Shown: in pieces, positions 41,577 through 54,507 of the stretch
How positions within the stretch are numbered: position 1 is the stretch's first letter
Layout: every line of letters starts with the position of its first letter
Source: Diplonema papillatum
Taxonomy: Eukaryota > Euglenozoa > Diplonemea > Diplonemida > Diplonemidae
DNA length: 64,000 nucleotides
Assembly: GCA_030068145.1 (NCBI GenBank)
Contig: JAPJBO010000428.1
Location: 122,243-186,242, forward strand
Direction of reading: 5' to 3'
Notes under the pieces: model-generated
The model's database searches: none
Told to the model about the DNA's origin: nothing
Seen by the model: only the letters and a program-made list of their open reading frames with translations
Made by a program: the position numbers and the translations under genes

Positions 41577-41830
41577 CGCCAGCTTGGAAGGAAATGCTCG
41601 ACGAAGCTGCCGGACAAAGAACCGAAGGGATCCCAAGTGCTGGAACTACCGAAACCACGTGTTGAACGGACGTCAAGACACACAAACACAACAGGGCAAA
41701 AGTCCTGAGCGAAAAAACAACACACGGGTGGTGCAATCGAAGAACAAATCAGATTGTGCTTGTGTCGTTTTTGCCCCACTACCCCCATATTTCCTCCATT
41801 CGGAGTCAAAGCAGCTACGTCGAGTATTTT
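41577..41830 (+). mobile_element. Short TIR element, family B, copy 3
   Basis: Begins with GCGCCAGCTTGGAAGGAAAT and ends with TACGTCGAGTATTTT. Slightly shorter inside than copies 1 and 2. Confidence 0.7.
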
Positions 41831-43279
41831 TGCGAGGCGACAAGCCGAAATAGAAACTTCTGCAGTGAACCTCACTCACCCCCCCCCCCCCCCCCCCGTC
41901 AGCCTCAGCTCTCTCTCGCAGGGAGACTGCAGAATCAGGAAAAGCCGAACTTTTTCTCCCAGCCTCATTCAAGCGGAGTCTCCGACATCCGCTCCAAAAT
42001 TCTTGCAATTATGAACATTGCGGTTGCCGCCTGCACGGATTCTGACCCAGAGCTCAGGTTGCAAGGTGGCCCAGTTTGCTGGGCATCAGCGTACTGCTGG
42101 TATTCAGAAGGCTGGGATACACCCCTCGCATCCAGACCTGTGCTCTATGAACGGGCGCGTCAACAGCAAAAGGGAAGCCTACAATGCGAGTGCAAAGGGC
42201 CTTTTCCCACCGTGCTGCATGCAAGATTCCTCCTGTGGGCCACCATGGAGCAATCTACGCCCAGGTCCGCCGTGGACCAGGGTATCAGTCAAAACAAGCG
42301 ACCTCCAACCAGATATTCAAAGCAGCGTGTGCTCGGCATCCGACGTTTGCAACATCAGTAACGTCGTGGCTAGTTGCCTCTCCCCCCCCCTTCCGTGTGA
42401 ACAGGGGGTTCCGTGGCGGGTGGGGCGCCGGGGAGATCAGCTACGACGATTGTGTTGTTTTCGGGTGTTAAGCAGGCACACCCTCTTTAACTCCAGCTTC
42501 CGAGAATCGACCGCACCGTGTATGTGCTCAACACCGCACTGGTCCCGTCTCGCCGTTCGGTCCTTTAAGCCACGGACACAGAAGGCGGACCATCATTCAG
42601 CATTCAGCGCGGAACCTGAGTGTCTGCAGACGGTGCGAGTCTGGTTTGCCAGGCGTGCTGTGTTCGTAGCTCGTCACCGCCAGGCCCCGCCAGCCCCGAG
42701 AGCACAGGCGAATCCATCGCGGGGAGGAGGCCCCTACAACCGTGCCGTGTCTGGGCAATCAGTTTAAAACCCAAGGCCCCCGCCCTGATTGTGCCTGCGA
42801 CTCGCTGGGCAGGGCCCGCCCCGCCCCTGCCCGATCTCGTGCAATCCGGTGTGCTGCAACCAAAATGGGTTATACCATCCAAGCGGGTGTGCTGCAACCA
42901 AACGCGTGTAAATGCACGCGACAGGTCACACGTTTCTGACACAGCGCCGTTTACAAAGCATACTGCATTGGGCGATGGCACTCGACACGGCAGCGGCATT
43001 GAATGGCTCACGCACAGCTTATGTGGGTGGGCAAGGCGAGAGGGGAGGGGCGACCACTTACCCCTCCGCTCTTGATATCAAACACCCCCCCCACCAGCTA
43101 AAACTGTCCTCAGGGCCCAGGGTGGCAACCTGGCCGCGAACTTTACTGATGTGGAGAGGTGCCGGGAAACCCCCCCCAATCTTTCGGGTACACGGTGCAC
43201 TAGTCATGCCATTCACTCGTCACTTGCTACTGATCTTACAAGTCATAAATCTTACGGGCCATATGACATACCGTCAGTA
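41831..43279. other. Gene-free stretch with a poly(C) run
   Basis: Poly(C) at about 41879-41897. A pair of GGTGTGCTGCAACCAAA repeats lies at about 42848-42865 and 42884-42903. Long overlapping frames (42018-42767 and neighbours) have no recognisable domain. Confidence 0.4.
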
Positions 43280-43560
43280 GTACGAACGACTACTGCAGTA
43301 GTCATTCTTACACTACTTGAAGTGTGAATGACCCACTTTGGTCCACTTTAGAAAGTTCGAGAAAGTACGCCTTAGAAAGCGACTTCTTCACAAACTGCAG
43401 TAGTCACTAGTAAGAAACGGAAAGAATCACTTGTAGGAATATTTGATCACTTGTAAGAATGACTAGTCATAATATAAATACTGAAAAGTAAGCACTTTAG
43501 TCACGTCAAATCAGTAGTAAGCACTTTTCAGTACTAGTATGGCTGGTCAGAACACTGTTT
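43280..43560. repeat. AT-richer block dense in inverted repeats
   Basis: Contains CAGTAGTCATTCTTACA and its near inverse TGTAAGAATGACTAGTCA, and an inverted pair CTGAAAAGT / ACTTTTCAG separated by about 36 bases. The whole block can fold on itself. It could be a decayed MITE pair. Confidence 0.45.
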
Positions 43561-45056
43561 TTCCAATGACTACTGCACCGTGTAGGTTCTAGTATGAGGC
43601 AGAACGAACTCGTTTAGTTTTGCCAGGAATGTCGTCGGGCTTCGGCATGGTCTCGTGCCGAGCACGCTGCCCGCTTACAGCAGTTCTCAGATCTCCTCGG
43701 TGCAGAAGCGGAGCAGACCTGACAACTCGCATCCAATTAGCAACGACATACTGACGGCAGCTTCCTCGTGGGGTGCACTATCCTCAGATGTCGGCATAAT
43801 TCAAACAAAAGGCACTGCTGACCCCTTTTTCCAAGTGCGCGGAACACCTCGCCTTGCAAGTTGTCGAGATTGTTCCAACACGAGCTTTCGCCTCCCCTCA
43901 GCTAGAAATTGTATTACGAGGAAGGTACACATGACCCACTTGCTACAAGGTTTCATGTAAAAAAGCGTCGTATAAATGTGACACTGTTATATCACAGTTG
44001 TCAACATAGCATGTTACCACGAGGTCAAGTCCGGCCTCAGATACTGGAGTAGATGCTGGAGTTAAAAGCTGGTGTGCCACCCGCTGTAGTGAATTTGGTT
44101 GTAACACACCCGCTCGAGTGTAACTCGGGCACCCTCTAGTCCTAGTACTCTGACTCTAGTTTCTGATGCGACTCCACCGTGCACTTGATCCTTCCATAGC
44201 AAGCGGGTTTTGTACACCCTTCTTCATGCTCAGACACAACGCTAACTAATAATAGACGCAAACGCACAGGTGCCGCAATATAGGGTTGCAGTATTGAACA
44301 CCTGCTTCATGTCCCGTTATACTTCGCCCGTTCGCGATGGGACGACATTATCCACCTCAACAGGGCCTTCTTGCACTCAGTACCACCGCATGCAGGCACC
44401 CCCACGTGCAAACAAACTAAATATTATAGAAACCTGCGCTTCGCGTCTGCTGCAGCCTAGCGAGAAAGTAAGAGGCAGAGCCAGTACCAGGTACTGGTCA
44501 CCTGTCTTGCAGTGTTACATTGGACGTCTTGGTGCGTAACCTGTTCGTCAAGTACACATGTCGGGATCCGAAAGATGGCTAACTGTGCCTGGATAGGACG
44601 AAGCCGGGGGGAACCCCGTTGCGGTGTTGACGTGCAAATTGCTCGTCAAAGCTGGGTACAGGGGCGAAGACCCATGAAAAATCTAGAAGCTGGTCCACGC
44701 CGAAGTCTCCCCCAGGATAGCTAGAACCAAAACAGGAGTTACGCCAGGTGAAGCGAATGATTGGAAGCATTGGGGAAATGTCTCGACCTATTCTCAAACT
44801 TTGCATGGGCGTGAGCTCGGGGTTACTTGTTCGAGTCAAGCTTGGCCTATGCCCCCACCCCTCCCTGTGAGTAAAAGAGTGAAAGAGTACGTATAGGAGC
44901 GAGTAGAGCAGATTATCAAAAAGTAAAAGAGCGGTAGCGCAAACTATCGACCGACGGAGACCACCGCCAAGAAGAATTTTCTTGCCTTTCCTGATTCCCC
45001 AAAATCAGCACCATTAACAACCTCCCCCCTCTCCCTTCGCCAGTCACGGATTCGCC
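43561..45056. other. Gene-free stretch
   Basis: No recognisable gene or clear repeat. Confidence 0.4.
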
Positions 45057-45510
45057 TGTGCTCTAGTAGCACGGGTGGTCCTGGCTGTGTACGAGCTACG
45101 AACAGCCGCCTGACAAACCAGACTCACACCGCTGTCCTGTCAGCAGACACTCAGGTTCCGCGCCGATGATAGTCCGCCTTGTGTGTCCGTGGCTTAAAAA
45201 GGACCTAACCACGGCGCAGACGGGACCAGTGCGCTGTTGAGCACATATCCATTCCGAGCACGTTCTTGCAGCACCCCCCTTCCTTCCTTGTCACCGAGAT
45301 GGATTATTCTGTGCTCTTGTAGCACGGGTAGTCGTGGCTGTGAGCGATATGCAGGCGCCTCACAAACCGTGCCCCCATCGCTGTCCTGTTTGCCGTCACT
45401 CCGGTTTCGCGCTGATGGTGGTCACCTGGTGTCTCTCTGGCAACGGCAACACGGTGCAGATGGAGCACGGTGTTGAACACATTCCATTCCACGCTGCAAA
45501 CGGGATTCGA
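45057..45510 (+). repeat. Tandem duplication of about 245 bp
   Basis: Units at about 45057-45300 and 45306-45510 share TGTGCTCTWGTAGCACGGGT, CGCTGTCCTGT and the TTCCATTCC-containing end. They are considerably diverged. Confidence 0.6.
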
Positions 45511-45719
45511 TTCCCGTGGAGAATACTTCGTCCCCTTTTGCGCTTGTTGTCCTCGACACCAATAATCTCGCCTTTCGAAAGCGAAGCAAAACCTGCGGGA
45601 AAAGCCCCAACCCGTCAATCGGGGGAGAAGCTGTTACTTCGACGAGCCTTCACCCCTTTTGTCTTTTGCAGCCGCACAATGTTGTTAGCAATCAAAGTCA
45701 GGAAGCCGGAGATGCACAT

Positions 45720-46570
45720 GGCAGAGCAGACCAGTAGCCCAAATATAAGCACTGGCTGCTCCTGTGTGACACGCACCGGATTGTAGGAGCGTTGGCGTTT
45801 CACAAGCCCTACAATCCTGCAAGACAACTTAAGTTCAAATGCTGCGTTTTCTGGCACCAGCACCACGCAAGAATGGAGGCACTTATTGCCGGTGATGACA
45901 AATCAGGAACGACTAAGAAGTGCTGGCTGGTTTCCTGTGTAGACACTCCGGTTTACAGAGTGGCACCAACTCTACAATGTCATGTCAGAAATGTCGAAAC
46001 CTCAAGATCCTTGCCAAAATATTGACAACAAATACAGAAAACGCAACCCATTCCCTCTGCGCATCCAAGATGGCACAGTAGAGCAAACCAGTAGCCCAAC
46101 TATAAGCACTGGCTTATTTCCATATTCTGTGGGAGACCGAGTGCCATCGCCTATGCCCAGACAACCCAAACCCCAAGGTACCGTGCAGTCGTAATAGCAG
46201 GCCGGCAGATACATCGATGGTGCTTTGTGGCAGTGCAAACTCAGTAGCCCAGATAAAACCCTGGTAGGTACCGTTTTATAGTACCTACTGATCGGCGCCT
46301 TACAAGCACCACAACTCTGCCAGACGGCTGAAACCCAAGGCTTTCTTGCACCGTCCATGCAGGTAAGGTACACGAGTAAAGCTCAAGTATACTGCTCCTG
46401 TACAAAAAGCACTGGGTTGCAGTGCGCTGCCGGCTCTTACCCTACAGTCCTGTAAGACAACTCGATATTCAAGCGACACGAACTGCTTTCTTGACCGTGT
46501 CTTGAAAAGACACACTAACACACTGTAGAAAGAAGTAAGTTCCATCCCGGCGCTTCCAAACACAACAAAT
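45720..46570 (+). repeat. Degenerate satellite with units of about 190-200 bp
   Basis: Recurring pieces CAGTAGCCCAAATATAAGCA-like and CCTACAATCCTGCAAGACAA-like occur about four times with drift (near 45735/45812, 45920, 46095, 46235 and 46440). Confidence 0.45.
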
Positions 46571-47414
46571 GAACCCACCTATCGTTTCGCACACACCCCA
46601 AGCCTGTCTAAACCCGTTCAACAGCAGACGTCGACACATCGCAAGTGGTAGCATGACGAAGAAAGAACATAGCAAGGCGCCAGGATAGGGCCTGGGCTTG
46701 GGGCAGAAAGAGATGAGCTACGCATTATTATCCTTCAGAGAAGGTTATTTTGTCATGGCTGAGACAGAGAAATGAACCTGTGTGGTTGAATGCCCCCCTC
46801 CCGTCTGTCCGCCACCATCATCCGGTATAAGATGGTTGCAGACTTCGCACTTTACTCAACCATCGAAGAGAGCACGTTAATAGCTACTAAGAAGCGCGGT
46901 GGTCTCCAAAGTGGGCCTCGGCCTCTGTTTTCAGGTGTGGCTAAGCCACAGCAGCAATAAGCCTATTATGCATGAGACAAACTGAGAAAACAGGGGCGTT
47001 TGCCCGCTATCTGGCCGTATGCGCCGGCATATCTGCACACAAAACCGGATTTTTGCGCAATCATACAGGAGTAGGCGGAGAGCCACTCCAACCCTTCTAT
47101 ACCTATAGCCCCCCGCACTGCACATTTCAACTCCACCAGCGCAAACTTTTACCCTGTAGATATCGATGGGAAACATTGGGAGGGATACCCATGCCAACTG
47201 GGGCCGAAAGACTGGAACGGTCGCGCTTGCAGAAACAAACAGACTGCTGCTGAGCAGCAGTGTGGCAGCCACAAGACTATGTGGACTGCTTTCCTTTCCT
47301 GTGCTGAGTGATGCGGTTTGGTACAAGGGTCAACCATAATCCGCTACAATCTGCAAATATAAGGGCGCAATTTCCAAAGCATTCTTTTTTTTTAGATCCT
47401 TTTTTTTTTACATA
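46571..47414. other. Gene-free stretch
   Basis: No gene or clear repeat recognised. Confidence 0.4.
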
Positions 47415-47635
47415 AGCGCCAGCTTGGAAGGAAATGCTCGATAAAGGCTGCCAGACAAAGAACCGAAGGGATCCAAAGTGCTGTAACTACCGAACCGAAT
47501 GTTGAACGAACGTGTGGAATGCGGGTCTACCCCTTGTGTAAGCGAAGAACAAATCAGATTGTGCTTGTATGGTATTTTTTAACTCCATATTTCCTCACTT
47601 CCATTCGGAGTCAAAGCAGCTATATCGAGTATTTT
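47415..47635 (+). mobile_element. Short TIR element, family B, copy 4
   Basis: Begins with GCGCCAGCTTGGAAGGAAAT, ends at ATCGAGTATTTT. It carries an internal deletion of about 60 bp relative to copies 1 and 2. Confidence 0.7.
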
Positions 47636-48873
47636 CTGAGCAGGGACACCGAATCGGCCTCACCGAGAAGAAGAGCAAGGCTGGCGGGGGGTGTCCTTTT
47701 CTTGGATCTTCATTTTTTGCTGAGTGCTTCAGGGTTGCAGTCTTCGATCCTGGGGAGCATTGCATATAGACCTACTTTGCACTGGTTCGTCACACCATGT
47801 GTGTGCCTCCCATGCTGCCGTGCATGTTCTTTGAGTTCCAGTGCTTTCGAGTGGACGGCATGTCAAATGGAAGATTCTGCTATCATGCCGCAGGGCGACA
47901 TCAGTATCTTCGTTAGTGCACGGAAAGAGATATCCCGTTCAAGCAGCTTGCTCTGCCTAACCTTCGCTCTGCCACGCCCAACTTTGAAACGACTCTGGGA
48001 AGCACAGTGGCCGCAACTGAACATCCACCAGTCCTTCTTGAGAACAAGCGGACAGTCGGCTCGAACAACTGAAGGTGGGCCGGTAACAGACTTTGCAGTC
48101 CTTCGATAGCATTCTGGTCAGCATTCTCAACGAGATATCTTTTCTCAGTGCAAGCAACATGGTGCCCCCTGTTCACCGACGACTAACAAGGCTCCAATCA
48201 TTAAGCTCCCGGCTTGGCGTTAGACAAATGTCCTCAAAAAAGCGGCACTCCCAGGCCAGTTCACCATGGCTATACCGACCACACCCAATACTACTTGATT
48301 ATAAGGCGTGGGCTCTCAGCTGGTGGACCTGTCTCGACTCCTCGTTTCGTGCGTGTGTGTGTGCGCATTGTTGGCTTGCACACGAGCAACTCAAGTTTTT
48401 AGATAGCTTTTTCCAGTAGATTCTTTCTTTTTTTTTAGCACTCTTCCATCACGCATTAACCTTCTTTGCAGTGAGGAGACCGGAACTTCCCGGATGTTCT
48501 CTAACTCGCTCCCTCTTTTGTTTTGTCTGGATGCAAGATGAACATCAGTTTCAGAACGGGATGCTCTCGTTACTTCCATGTTTCGATGCCACGATCCGAT
48601 GAATGATCGCCTTTTTTGCATCCATTCATTCGGGTTTTCTGGTTCTTGAGGCATTGGTAGACTCACACCAGGAGGCAACACTGTATGGCATGTATCCAGG
48701 TACTTTTGCTGTGAAATTGGTGTGGTGGAAACGACAGGGCGGCGGCCGTCGTTTGACTCCCTGTTCTGTCTGTCTAGCTGAACGTTTGCTGCAGCCTAGG
48801 CGAAGTTAGACGGTGCATCCATTTATCCATCTCCGAGCTATGTACAGCAGGAAAGAGTCTAATAGCCGCATAG
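47636..48873. other. Gene-free stretch
   Basis: Only domain-free open frames. Confidence 0.4.
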
Positions 48874-49179
48874 GTGTTGGCCACAGATCAGACACAAGCA
48901 AAGAGTGGTACTGGCAGAGGAAGAAATTCTACCATCGGCGGAGCGCGCAACCGCCAAAGAGCTTACAGCAGGCGGCTTTCTGCGGAAGCGCAAGATGGGA
49001 CACCTGGCAAAGAGGCATATGCCCGACACATATTCCAGTGTTGTCTGTACCAACTAATGCACCAATTCTATTCGTTCTTGCCTGACGAACTTTCAGGATA
49101 CGTTTCTGATGCAAGCAGCACCATCGACACCTTCCAGGTTGGAGTTCAATTTCCCGGGGTGATTACAAAACAATACTGA
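48874..49179 (+). CDS. Hypothetical coding segment without an ATG
   Basis: An open frame of about 101 codons with protein-like composition towards its end (HIFQCCLYQLMHQFYSFLPDELSGYVSDAS). It has no ATG start and no recognised family. It could be an exon of an unrecognised gene upstream of the glycosyltransferase, or chance. Confidence 0.2.
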   Translation: MLATDQTQAKSGTGRGRNSTIGGARNRQRAYSRRLSAEAQDGTPGKEAYARHIFQCCLYQLMHQFYSFLPDELSGYVSDASSTIDTFQVGVQFPGVITKQY

Positions 49180-49312
49180 GCTGCTGAACAACATTGCACT
49201 GTAGGCCCAAGGTTTCACTGCCTATTGGCTGCTGACAGAGGCTGGTCTGGTGCGACCTCCGTCGCTTGTTGTTCGAGGTGCGGCGATGCGGCGGCGAGCG
49301 TGCCCTCACGGG

Positions 49313-49462
49313 TGTCAAAATCCGAGCTGTATTACTGCTCAGGAGTTGCTCACGTATCTTGCTTGTCACAATCACACATGCGAACACTGGTGTCAGATTT
49401 GAGCTGCATTGCTGCCCAGCAGTCGCTCACATATCTTGATTGTCACAATCACATGCAAACAG
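49313..49462 (+). repeat. Tandem repeat, two units of about 77 bp
   Basis: Both units read TGTCARATYYGAGCTG, then a block around GCTCACRTATCTTG, then TTGTCACAATCACA. Confidence 0.6.
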
Positions 49463-49651
49463 TTCTTAATGATACAAGCAGTGGGCGACCGCAACTGCGA
49501 GAGGCGGTACCCTATAACTTGTTTGTATCTCACTCAGACGCGTGAGGTTCAAAATATGCGGAACCCTTAACAGAGAACACAAAGAATATAGAGACATGAC
49601 AGCACTGGTCGAGTCGTGTTGTTCTGTGCACCAGGCAGCGACGAGGTGAGC

Positions 49652-50947
49652 ATGAAGCGCCACTTGCCAGACTGGCAGGTCGTTATGGCAGTAATCATCA
49701 TCTGTTTGTTCGTTGTCATGAGACCGGGTGATGGACAGAATGAGCAAACACAGCAGCGCGAAGTTGCAGATGATGTTGCGCTCGATTTGATCAAAGCTGC
49801 AGACTTCATGATTTCACACTACGATCGCACAACGATGCGGTCACGCATCCCGCTGCTACTTCACCAGAGCCACAAGAGCATAAACAGCCTGTCACCCGAA
49901 AACCGGTATGGTTCTTAGTGGATTGGAACGAAAGGAATTTGTACTCCGCCCAAGGTATGGGATCGGCACCAAAGCAAACACCATCACCGACAAACACGCA
50001 GGCGTTGGATGTTATCATGGGAAGCACACAACCCAAGCTGGATGCACGTATTCTGGACTGATGCCGACAATGAAGCCTTGATAGCACGAGAAGTGCCGTG
50101 GTTCCTCCCTACATACCGTGCTTACACACATGCAATACAAAGAGCAGACATTGCTCGTGTAATCGTCCTCTTAACATATGGCGGTGTTTATGCTGATGTG
50201 GACTATGAGTGTTTGTTGCATGGCTGCCTCGATGCGATATTTTCCAGAAATTGCAGTGTGAATCTGCAGGAGGGTCCTACATTGGAGGTTGACGGACTGT
50301 TTCAGAACACAATGATGACTTCGGATGTGGGTCCTACAGCAAAGAGCTTCTGGAATATGACGCTGCACGTCGCGAAGGACCTGGAGGAGCGTGAGAGGGG
50401 CAGAGCCTGGTGGGGCATGCAGGGTACAGGTTCTGTCATGAAGCTGACAGGTCCTGGCTTGCTGACAGTTGCCTATGCCAAGTGGAGGGGAGTTGACCTC
50501 AATGCAAGCGTATGGGGAACCACACACAATTTTGATGGACCTCGCCTCACTTCACTGTTTGCTAGTCGTCAAGCTCTTCCTGAAGAGTACAGTCATACTG
50601 TTTGCTCACTGTCGAAAGAGAAATACTCTGGCCAGGCTGTGTCCCTCGCAGGAAAACAGCTTCGCACTATTCATCACAACGCAAAGTCATGGGTCGCATC
50701 AGTGCATGGTAGCGCATTCTATCTTCCTTCTGCTTCTTTCCGCTGTGTCGTGCTTGTAGCCTCGCTATCGCTCGTTGATCACTCTAAACTGCACGCTCGC
50801 ATTCTCGGCTGTGCCCTCATTATCACAACTTGCATTGTGGTCGGAGTTCCGACAGCCAGAGTTGAACTGGCTCTGTGCTTTGTTATCATCTTGTTGCATC
50901 GGGTGTACTGTAAAACTCGAGCAAAACAAAACAGTTCAATTCTATAA
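49652..50947 (+). CDS. GT32-family glycosyltransferase, two exons (49652-49905, 50002-50947)
   Basis: The first ATG after an in-frame stop at 49589 is at 49652. Joining 49905 to 50002 removes a 96-nt GTATGG...CGCAG intron in phase and gives 399 residues. Residues 8-24 form a membrane anchor (WQVVMAVIIICLFVVM), typical of a type II Golgi enzyme. Then comes RIPLLLHQSHKS, the usual opening of the DXD sugar-transferase domain, and spliced across the intron HNPSWMHVFWTDAD. The metal/nucleotide-sugar DXD motif is in ADIARVIVLLTYGGVYADVD. Two hydrophobic segments near residues 320-390 may be further membrane helices. Relatives such as Och1 and the SUR1/CSG1 inositolphosphoceramide mannosyltransferases transfer hexoses to glycans or sphingolipids; the substrate here is unknown. 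Confidence 0.85.
49906..50001 (+). other. Spliceosomal intron in the GT32 gene
   Basis: 96 nt, GTATGG at the 5' end and CACGCAG at the 3' end. Phase 2 on both sides; removal restores the conserved region between the HQ motif and WTD. Confidence 0.8.
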
Positions 50948-51246
50948 TCCTCAGTTTTCTAGCCACAACATGCTTTTTTTTCACGTTCTTGCTTGTGTAA
51001 ACTGGAAGTTTAATGCCAGCTAATTTCGAGCAAGCCCCGGCAGAGAAAGAAATCTACCAAACAGAACACAATATTTCTTGTTCGTGGGTTTCGGGCTCTG
51101 TCGCTTTCCGGAACTGGCGACAACTACTAACTGGCCCCCCTTTTTTCCAAAAAACAGGGGTCTTTCAGGGTCCTTTCAGGGTCCTTTCAGGGTCCCGGCG
51201 GTTTGTTTTTCGCTGTTTCGGAGCATTGTCCCCCGCAAACCCGCAA
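50948..51246. other. Gene-free stretch before the duplication
   Basis: Includes a small tandem GGGTCCTTTCA repeat at about 51167-51195. Confidence 0.5.
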
Positions 51247-51999
51247 CCCGCAAACCCGCACTCGGTGGCCCTAGCGGGCCCCCTCGTGAATCCCGAACCT
51301 TTGAAAGAAGGCGGCCGTCTTGTCCAGGAAAGGGGGCCTCTCATCTATGGGAGGCCCGACTCGAGCAAGAAGAAGTTGAAACCATTCAAATTGAAACGAC
51401 AAAAAAGGTAATAAAAACAACCGGAAGAACATGACACCAAAATAAAAGATGGCGGGGTGACGAGGTTCAATGCCGGTTGTTTTGGCGCCCACCGGAAACA
51501 ATGAAGTATGCCATTTTTTTTGCGATTAAGTGAACAAGTGCAGAGAGCGGTGCGCGTGCTCAATTTGATGATGGTTTTGACCGATGCATCTGAAGAAACC
51601 CTCACAGGAATTCGAAGTACAGACGAACGACGTTCTTTCGAAGATCGGAACTTCTTCCCCATTTCGACATCAGGGGCACTCATCGCATTGTTGAGACTTT
51701 GGCAAGGTGGCGCTGTGAACTGCAGGAAACTCTTCAAAGGGATCAAGAGTCACACATATTCCTCATCATCCTCCGCTTCGAAGTCCAGACGATGGCTCAT
51801 TGCTTGTTTTTGACATGAGGGACAAAAATCTGACCTGCACCTCCTCGTGGTGTTCCTCGGAAACGCGCTGCAAGCGCGGCCGACGCAGGCAGTCTTTGTT
51901 GTTTATCCAACTGTCTTTGCCTGATGATTGATCAGGATTCTTTGACAGGTTTGGACAGTTTCCTGTTCAGCCAAACGATACCATTCACGTGTCACGCTG

Positions 52000-53530
52000 T
52001 TCGTTAATTCTGGTGCCGCTTGCTGGTCATTCATTGGCTGTCATTGTTGGGACGATCTCTGGCGATTGGCAGTCGTTCTGGTGCCAATCCTTGGCCATTG
52101 GCTGTCAATCTGGCACCGTTCTGCAGTCATTTGCCGTCCTTCAAACAAAGGTGCTTTGGACATTTGCAGTCGCTCTAGTACCGCTCTTTGGCGGTTCGCT
52201 GTCATTCAGGCGCGGCTCTTTGGGCATTTGTGGTCATTCTAGCTCTGTTCTTTGGTCGTTGGCAGTCATTCTGGTGCCGCTTGCTGGTCATTGGCTGTCA
52301 GTCTGGCACCGTTCTGCGGTCATTTGCCGTCCCTCAAGCAAGGTGATTTAGACATTTGCAGTCGTTCTCGTACCACTGTCATGTCTGGTGCCGCTCTTTG
52401 GTCATTGGCTGTCATTCCTGGGCGGTCTCCAGCCTGTTGCAGTCGTTCTCGCGCCGCAGTTTGGCCATTTTCAGTCATGCTGGCGCTGCTCTTGGGCAAT
52501 TTGCAGTCGTTCAAGCGCCGTTCTTTGGACATTTGCAGTCGTTCTAGCGCCGCTCTTTGGCCGACCGCCGTCCTTCAGGCTCTATGGGCATTTGTAGTCG
52601 TTCTGGCGGCATTCTTTGGTCATTGGGAGTCGTTCTGGCGCCGCTCCTTGGCCATTTGCTGGCATTCTGGCACAGTCGTTCTGGTACCGCTCGATGGCCG
52701 TTCACTGTCATTCTGGTACCGCTCGTTGGTCATTGGCTGTCCTTCCTGGGCGATCTCCGGCCAGTTGTAGTCGTTCTCGTTCCGCAGTTTGGCCATTGCA
52801 GTCGTTTCAGCGCCGCTCTTGGTCCGTCATTCAGGTGTGACTCATGGGCATTTGTGGTCATTTTAGCGCCGTTCGTTGGTCATAGGCAGTCATTCTAGTG
52901 CCGCTTGCGGGTCATTGGCTGTCATTCTGGGGGCGATCTCTGGCAATCTGCAGTCGTTCTGGCACATTCCTTGGCCATTGGCTGGCATTCTGGCACAGTC
53001 GTTCTGGTACCGCTCTATGGCCGTTCACTGTCATTCTGGTGCCGCTCTTTGGTCATTGGCTGTCCTTCCTGGGCGATCTCCGGCCAGTTGCAGTCGTTCT
53101 CGTTCCGTAGTTTGGCCATTGCAGTCGTTCTAGCGCCGCTCTTTTGCCCGTTCACTGTCATTCAGGCGTGGCTCATGGGCATTTGTGTAATTCTATCGCT
53201 GTTCATTGGTCAATGGCTGTCATTCTTGGGGCAATCCCTGGCGATCTGCAGTCGTTCTGGTGCCGCTCCTTGGACATTGGCTGTCATTCTGGTACCGTTC
53301 TGCGGTCATCTGCTGTCCTTGAAGGAAAAAAAGACAGGTGTTATGGACATTTGCAGTCGTTCTCGTACCGCACTTTGGCCGTTTGCTGTCAGTCGGGCAT
53401 GGCTCTTTGGACATTTGTGGTCTAGCTCCGTTCATCTGTCATCTGTCATTGCCGCCCACAGTTGCAGTCGTTCTTGCGCCGCTCTTTATCATTCAGACGC
53501 GACTCTTTGGGAATTTGAGGTCTTGCTATC
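52000..53530 (+). repeat. Degenerate minisatellite, about 32-bp unit (copy 1)
   Basis: Dozens of diverged units of the type GTCATTGGCTGTCATTCTGG followed by TGCCGCTCTTTG. Long open frames result on both strands from the repeat itself. Confidence 0.85.
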
Positions 53531-53539
53531 GAGCCGTAG

Positions 53540-54470
53540 CGTGATGAGCAGCAGACAGGAGGAGCAGCAGCTAGAAGATAAAACAGCTAGAGGGGCAGCA
53601 GATAGAGGAGGAGCAGCAAGAGGAAGAAGCAAGAGGAGCAGCAGCTAGATGATAGAACTGCTAGAAGGGCAGCAGGTAGAGGAGCAGAAGCAGGAGGAAG
53701 AGCTACAGCAAGAGGGGAAGAAGGAAGATGAGCAGGAACAAGATGAGCAGCAGCTCGAGGAGCAGCAGCAAGAGGAAAGAAGCAAGATGAGCAGCAGCTA
53801 GAGGATAGAACAGCTAGAGGGGCAGCAGATAGAGGAGCAGAAGCAGGAGGAAGAGCTGCAGCAAAAAGAGAGAAAGAAGTAAGATGAGCAGCAGCTAGAG
53901 GATAGAACAGCTAGAGGGGCAGCAGATAGAGGAGCAGAAGCAGGAGGAAGAGCTACAGCAAGAGGGAAGAAGGAAGATGAGCAGCAGCAAGATGAGGAGC
54001 AGCTCGAGGAGCAGCAAAGAGGGAAGAAGCAAGATGAGTAGCAGCTAGAGGAGCAGCAGCTAGGATAAAACAGCTAGAGGGGCAACAGAAAGAGGAGCAG
54101 AAGCAGGAGGAAGAGCTGCAGCAAGAGAGAAAGAAGCAAGATGAGCAGCAGCTAGAGGATAGAACAGCTAGAGGGGCAGCAGATAGAGGAGCAGAAGCAG
54201 GAGGAAGAGCTACAGCAAGAGGGAAGAAGGAAGATGAGCAGCAGCTCGAGGAGCAGCAGCAAGAAGGAAGCAAGATGAGCAACCACTACAGGAGCAGCTG
54301 GAGGAGCAGCAGCTAGAGGGGCAGCAGATAGAGGAGCAGCAGCAGCTGCATCAACAGGGGAATAAGCAAGATGAGCATCAGCTAGGAGGGGCAGCCAGGG
54401 TAACAGCTGGCAGCAGCAGGGGCAGCAGATAGAGAATCAGAAGATGAGGGGGGAGCGTCAGCAGGAGTCA
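53540..54470 (+). repeat. Purine-rich GAGCAGCAGC repeat (copy 1)
   Basis: Degenerate higher-order units of about 110 bp made of GAGGAGCAGCAGCTAGAGG, GATAGAACAGCTAGAGG and AAGAGGGAAGAAG blocks. Confidence 0.85.
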
Positions 54471-54507
54471 GGAAGCAGAAACAAACACATACCATTGCCC
54501 AAGTTTA

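Noticed and set aside
42018..42767. A 249-residue open frame
   Set aside because: No domain, overlaps other long frames in all phases, and the sequence is rich in C runs; openness is explained by composition.
52905..53648. A 247-residue open frame rich in repeats of the type GHWLSFLG
   Set aside because: It is the 32-bp minisatellite read in one frame. The related block in copy 2 has different frames and lengths, so there is no conserved protein.
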